Below are positions 61,010 to 64,000 of a stretch of 64,000 bases of DNA, in pieces. The notes beneath the pieces are model-generated. The model worked only from the letters and a program-made list of their open reading frames with translations. It did not search any database and was not told the origin of the DNA. The DNA comes from Kribbella voronezhensis (GTDB lineage Bacteria; Actinomycetota; Actinomycetes; Propionibacteriales; Kribbellaceae). Within the stretch, counting starts at the first letter, position 1, and each line of letters begins with the position of its first letter. A program made the translations under genes and the position numbers. Location: NCBI RefSeq assembly GCF_004365175.1, contig NZ_SOCE01000001.1:669154-733153 (forward strand). Direction: 5' to 3'.

Positions 61010-63874
61010 TCAGCGCCGGTTCGCGGGGTCGCGCGGATCGTTGTCGAGCTGGTCGCGGATGAACTGCTCGACCGACTTGTCGCCGGAGGCAACGACCTCC
61101 TCGATCAGCTGGAGCCGAATCCGGCGGCCCTCGGCGTAGTCACCGGCCGCCATTGCGATGTCGGCTTCGGCCAGGCCGATCCGGAGCCACAGATAACGGC
61201 TGGCTGTCTCGGCGTACAGGGCCTTCGGCTGGGTCAGCAGCGAGCGGGCCTCGTCGAGCCTGCCCTGCTTGGCCGCGATGGCCGCCCGCAGGGAGTTGGT
61301 CTGGGCGGCGCCATGGTCGTTGGACAACGCGCTGAATGTCTCCACCGCCTTCGTGAGCTGCGCCTCGGCAGCGTCGTACTGCTCGACCTCGGCCTGGACC
61401 TCACCGAGCACCACCCGGGCTTCGGCTTGCACGTTGCTGTCCGGCGGCGCGAGGCCGATGGCCTCTTCACCCCAGCTGATGGAAGCGTCGTAGTCCTTCA
61501 GCTCCGCGGCGACGTGCATCAGGTCGCGCAGTACGAAGAAGCGAAGGTGCTTCGGGCCGTCCGGCCGGTCGATCAGGGCGAGCGCGGCCAGGCCGTGCTC
61601 GCGACTGTGCTGATAGTCGGCCAGCTGCACCGAGGCCATCGCGATCTGCAGCTCGGCGCGGGCCTGCAGGTCGAGTGAGCCGGTCTGCTCGGCGAGCCCG
61701 CGCAGCCGCTCGCCCTCGCTTCGGCGCTCGGCCGGAGGCACTACCCGATACGTATGCCTGGCCAGCTCGATCCGGACCAGGAGCTCCAGCGGACCGGTCT
61801 CGGCCAGCACATCCCTGATGGTGGTCAGCAGGTCGTTGCGCGCTTCGCGCAGTTCCCGAACACCCAGGTAGCCGATCAGCAACAATCCGATCGTGGCCGC
61901 GAGCTCCGGGGCTCCGCCGACAAGGGCCGAGCGCGCGGCTGCATCGACCAGTCCCCAGCTGGATTCGAACCACCGGATCGCATCGGCCTCGATCGCCTCC
62001 TCCGCATCCGGTAGCACCGGAGCCGGCGGTGTCCGCAGATGAGCGGCGGTGGTCCAGCCATGGTTGACAGCCGAGTTGGCCAGCGCCGTCAGCCGATGCA
62101 CCGCTTCGAGATAGCGTCGCATCGGTTCGGCGGAGTCTCCGGCGCGGGCGAGCTGCTCGGCGGCGTACGAACGGACCAGCGCGTGCATCTTGTAGCGCCG
62201 GAACGGTTCCAGGCCGGCGAGCTCGACGAGGCCGAGGTCGACGAGCTGATCGAAGGCGGCGGCCCCGGCCGGTTCGTCGCAGTCCAGCAGCGGTGCCGCC
62301 ACCCAGACGGGGAACTCGGTCACGCCGACCAGCGACAACCGTGCCAGCAGTTCCCTGGTCCGCGGCTCGGCCAGGCTGAGGCTGCGGTGCAGACTGGTCC
62401 GTACTGCGAGGTCGCCGGCCACCATCGAGTCCAGCCGCGCCTCGTCGTCGGCCAGCGCGCCCGCCACCGCCGGCAACGCGTCGTCGCCGGACAGGGCCAG
62501 CCGCGAACCGATGATCCGGAGCGCCAGCGGCAGACCCGCGCAGGCACCGGCCACGGTCGCGATCGCAGCCTGGTCCCGCAGCGAGCGGCCGATCAGCCTG
62601 ACCAGCAGGTCGTTGCCGGTGGCATCCTCGAGCGGCAACACCTGCCGATGAGTCGCCTTCTTCAACTCTGGAAGGGATTTCCGGGACGTGACGACCGCTG
62701 CGCAGCGCGGTCCGGACGGGAGCAACTGTTCAACTTTCTGGGCATCGAGCGCGTCATCGAGGACGACGAGCAACGCCCGGTCGGCGGTCCGCTCCTGGAA
62801 GAGCCGGATCCGATCCGCCAGCGAGTCCGGGACGGCCGGCGGCGGAACTCCCACTGCCCGCAGCATTCGACCGAGCAGGGTCCGGGCCGGCACGGCCGCT
62901 CCCCCGACGTCCTGCAGCCGGGCGAACAGCTGACCATCGGGAAAGGCCTCCGCCACGAGATGCCCGATCCGCGTCGCCGCGGCGGACTTCCCGACCCCGG
63001 CCGCACCCCACAGACAGACGACCGCGGCCTCTTCCCGCCCTCGATCGGTCAACACCCGTACGCCGTCCGCCAGCAACTCGTCCCGCCCGACCAGCAGCGA
63101 GACGTCCACCGGCAGCTCGCGCGGCGTCGTCGGATCGGCGGTCGACCTGACCGGGCCGAGCGGGTCGTCGCGAAGGATCGTCAGGTGCAGCCGCCGCAGC
63201 GCCGGGGCCGGATCCAGTCCGTACTGATCGGCCAGCCGCTCCGCCAGGTCGGCGTACGCGGTCAGTGCTTCCTGTTTGCGTCCGGTCCGGTACAACGCGG
63301 TCATCCAGGCGATCACGAGCCGCTCGCGCAGTGGATCGGCCGCGACCAGGCGCGCCAGCTCGGGCACCAACTGCTCGTACTTGCCGGCGGCGAGATCCGC
63401 GTCGATCCGGTCTTCCAAGGCGGTTGTGCGTTCCTCCTCGATCCCGGCACACAACCGCGCCCGGATCGGCTCCGAAGTCACCTCCCCCAGCGGCTCGCCC
63501 CGCCAGAGCCCGAGCGCCTCGGCGAGCGCGGCGGACCGCAGTACAGGATCCTTCAGAGCCCGCGCTCGGGCGGTCTGCTGCCGGAACCGCCCGAGATCGA
63601 CGGCCTCCGGCGCCACCCGTACGGCGTATCCGGAGCGGCTGCCCTCGATCGGCACACCCGCCTTGCGCAACCGCGAAACGTACACCTGCAAGGCACTTCG
63701 CGCCCGCGCCGGCGGATCCTGCGGCCACAACAGATCGACCAGCTCGTCCACCGGCAGCACTTCATTTGCCCTCAGCAACAACACCGCGAGCAGCAGCCGC
63801 TCCTGCCGCCGCGGCAACCCCACCGGCCGGCCACCGTCCCGGACTTCGACTGCCCCCAGCAAACGAAACTCCAT
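61010..63874 (-). CDS. SARP-family transcriptional regulator with NB-ARC and TPR domains (AfsR-like)
   Basis: 954 residues. An OmpR-like winged helix (about 1-92), bacterial transcriptional activator domain BTAD (about 93-238), an NB-ARC ATPase with Walker A GAAGVGKSA (290-298) and VVLDDA, then a helical C-terminal half with TPR-type repeats (about 590-930). Proteins of this AfsR type activate secondary-metabolite or developmental genes and are often pathway-linked; no biosynthetic cluster is visible here. The ATG at 63874 opens directly on the conserved MEFRLLGAVEV. Confidence 0.92.
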   Translation of the reverse strand: MEFRLLGAVEVRDGGRPVGLPRRQERLLLAVLLLRANEVLPVDELVDLLWPQDPPARARSALQVYVSRLRKAGVPIEGSRSGYAVRVAPEAVDLGRFRQQTARARALKDPVLRSAALAEALGLWRGEPLGEVTSEPIRARLCAGIEEERTTALEDRIDADLAAGKYEQLVPELARLVAADPLRERLVIAWMTALYRTGRKQEALTAYADLAERLADQYGLDPAPALRRLHLTILRDDPLGPVRSTADPTTPRELPVDVSLLVGRDELLADGVRVLTDRGREEAAVVCLWGAAGVGKSAAATRIGHLVAEAFPDGQLFARLQDVGGAAVPARTLLGRMLRAVGVPPPAVPDSLADRIRLFQERTADRALLVVLDDALDAQKVEQLLPSGPRCAAVVTSRKSLPELKKATHRQVLPLEDATGNDLLVRLIGRSLRDQAAIATVAGACAGLPLALRIIGSRLALSGDDALPAVAGALADDEARLDSMVAGDLAVRTSLHRSLSLAEPRTRELLARLSLVGVTEFPVWVAAPLLDCDEPAGAAAFDQLVDLGLVELAGLEPFRRYKMHALVRSYAAEQLARAGDSAEPMRRYLEAVHRLTALANSAVNHGWTTAAHLRTPPAPVLPDAEEAIEADAIRWFESSWGLVDAAARSALVGGAPELAATIGLLLIGYLGVRELREARNDLLTTIRDVLAETGPLELLVRIELARHTYRVVPPAERRSEGERLRGLAEQTGSLDLQARAELQIAMASVQLADYQHSREHGLAALALIDRPDGPKHLRFFVLRDLMHVAAELKDYDASISWGEEAIGLAPPDSNVQAEARVVLGEVQAEVEQYDAAEAQLTKAVETFSALSNDHGAAQTNSLRAAIAAKQGRLDEARSLLTQPKALYAETASRYLWLRIGLAEADIAMAAGDYAEGRRIRLQLIEEVVASGDKSVEQFIRDQLDNDPRDPANRR

Positions 63875-63914
63875 CCCCGAACCTTAACCAGTCCAGCGGA
63901 CCGCCGGGACGGAC

Positions 63915-63949
63915 GAGAGCCGCCCGGCCAGGTGGTCGGGGCGGCTCTC
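63915..63949 (-). terminator. Terminator of the right-edge gene
   Basis: GAGAGCCGCCC...GGGCGGCTCTC, perfect 11-bp stem 11 bases past the stop codon at 63961. Confidence 0.7.
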
Positions 63950-63960
63950 GGACAGCTGGA

Positions 63961-64000
63961 TCAGGCCGTGGCGGCGGTCAGGTCGACCTTGGGCTCGGCG
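63961..64000 (-). CDS. C-terminal end of a gene running off the right edge
   Basis: Twelve codons ending in TGA give AEPKVDLTAATA. A terminator hairpin directly downstream supports a real gene end. Nothing can be said about its function. Confidence 0.5.
   Translation of the reverse strand, partial: AEPKVDLTAATA

Noticed and set aside
61010..63874. Pathway-specific regulator of a nearby antibiotic cluster
   Set aside because: The SARP architecture fits, but no polyketide, peptide or terpene biosynthesis genes are in the window.

Overview
The window is very GC-rich, gene-dense DNA from an actinobacterium. It uses many GTG starts, ATGA/GTGA start-stop overlaps, SARP and ROK regulators, PspA/PspAA and a DUF3043 protein. 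The gene mix resembles Kribbella or a related Nocardioidales genus, but that is inference from gene content only. No tRNA, rRNA, integrase, transposase or CRISPR array is visible.

Layout. (1) 1-5.5 kb: a LacI-family regulator leads a minus-strand operon for a PotA-type ABC importer (binding protein, ATPase, permease running off the left edge). It is divergent from glucuronate isomerase uxaC, and two identical 14-bp operators lie between them. (2) 5.6-10.0 kb: an unrecognised small protein, a 25-bp tandem-repeat block, a G-run tract, then an operon of APS kinase (with a degenerate ATP-sulfurylase-like N-terminus), a TauE/SafE exporter and a TagF-like glycerophosphotransferase. (3) 10.0-24.1 kb: five secreted minus-strand genes, namely a LamG-like lipoprotein and four large paralogues built from beta-propellers, 1-3 PKD domains, a shared C-terminal domain and, in one, a malectin domain. 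(4) 24.5-35.3 kb: a translationally coupled plus-strand exopolysaccharide operon of polymerase, phosphotransferase-like protein, PAPS-dependent sulfotransferase, Wzz-like protein, glycosyltransferase, second Wzz/degenerate BY-kinase, flippase and RCC1 lipoprotein. (5) 35.4-39.1 kb: two GH26-type glycoside hydrolases separated by 92/67-bp tandem repeats and strong hairpins. (6) 39.7-45.2 kb: a coupled minus-strand operon cysQ-cysD-cysN-pssD-pssE, preceded by a polyprenyl-phosphate sugar transferase whose frame is broken by one base. (7) 45.4-48.7 kb: pspA-pspAA, DUF3043, aldo/keto reductase and a small protein. (8) 48.7-54.9 kb: a cobalamin-riboswitch operon with a SCO2322-like membrane protein, an ECF transporter (T, fused A-A', S), cobU and cobS. 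(9) 55.1-59.6 kb: a ROK regulator and a xylose-type ABC importer with two adjacent palindromic operators. (10) 59.8-64 kb: LtrA-family membrane protein, a large SARP regulator and the tail of a further gene.

The most interesting reading is that regions 2-6 form one sulfated cell-surface polymer system. CysDN and CysC would make PAPS, the sulfotransferase would use it on the polymer, CysQ would remove the PAP by-product, and the Wzx/Wzy/Wzz/GT set would build and export the chain. No PAPS reductase (cysH) or sulfite reductase is present, which argues against ordinary sulfate assimilation. The secreted propeller-PKD family, GH26 enzymes, LamG and RCC1 lipoproteins would be the surface partners. 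The polymer itself and its sulfation are inferred, not shown.
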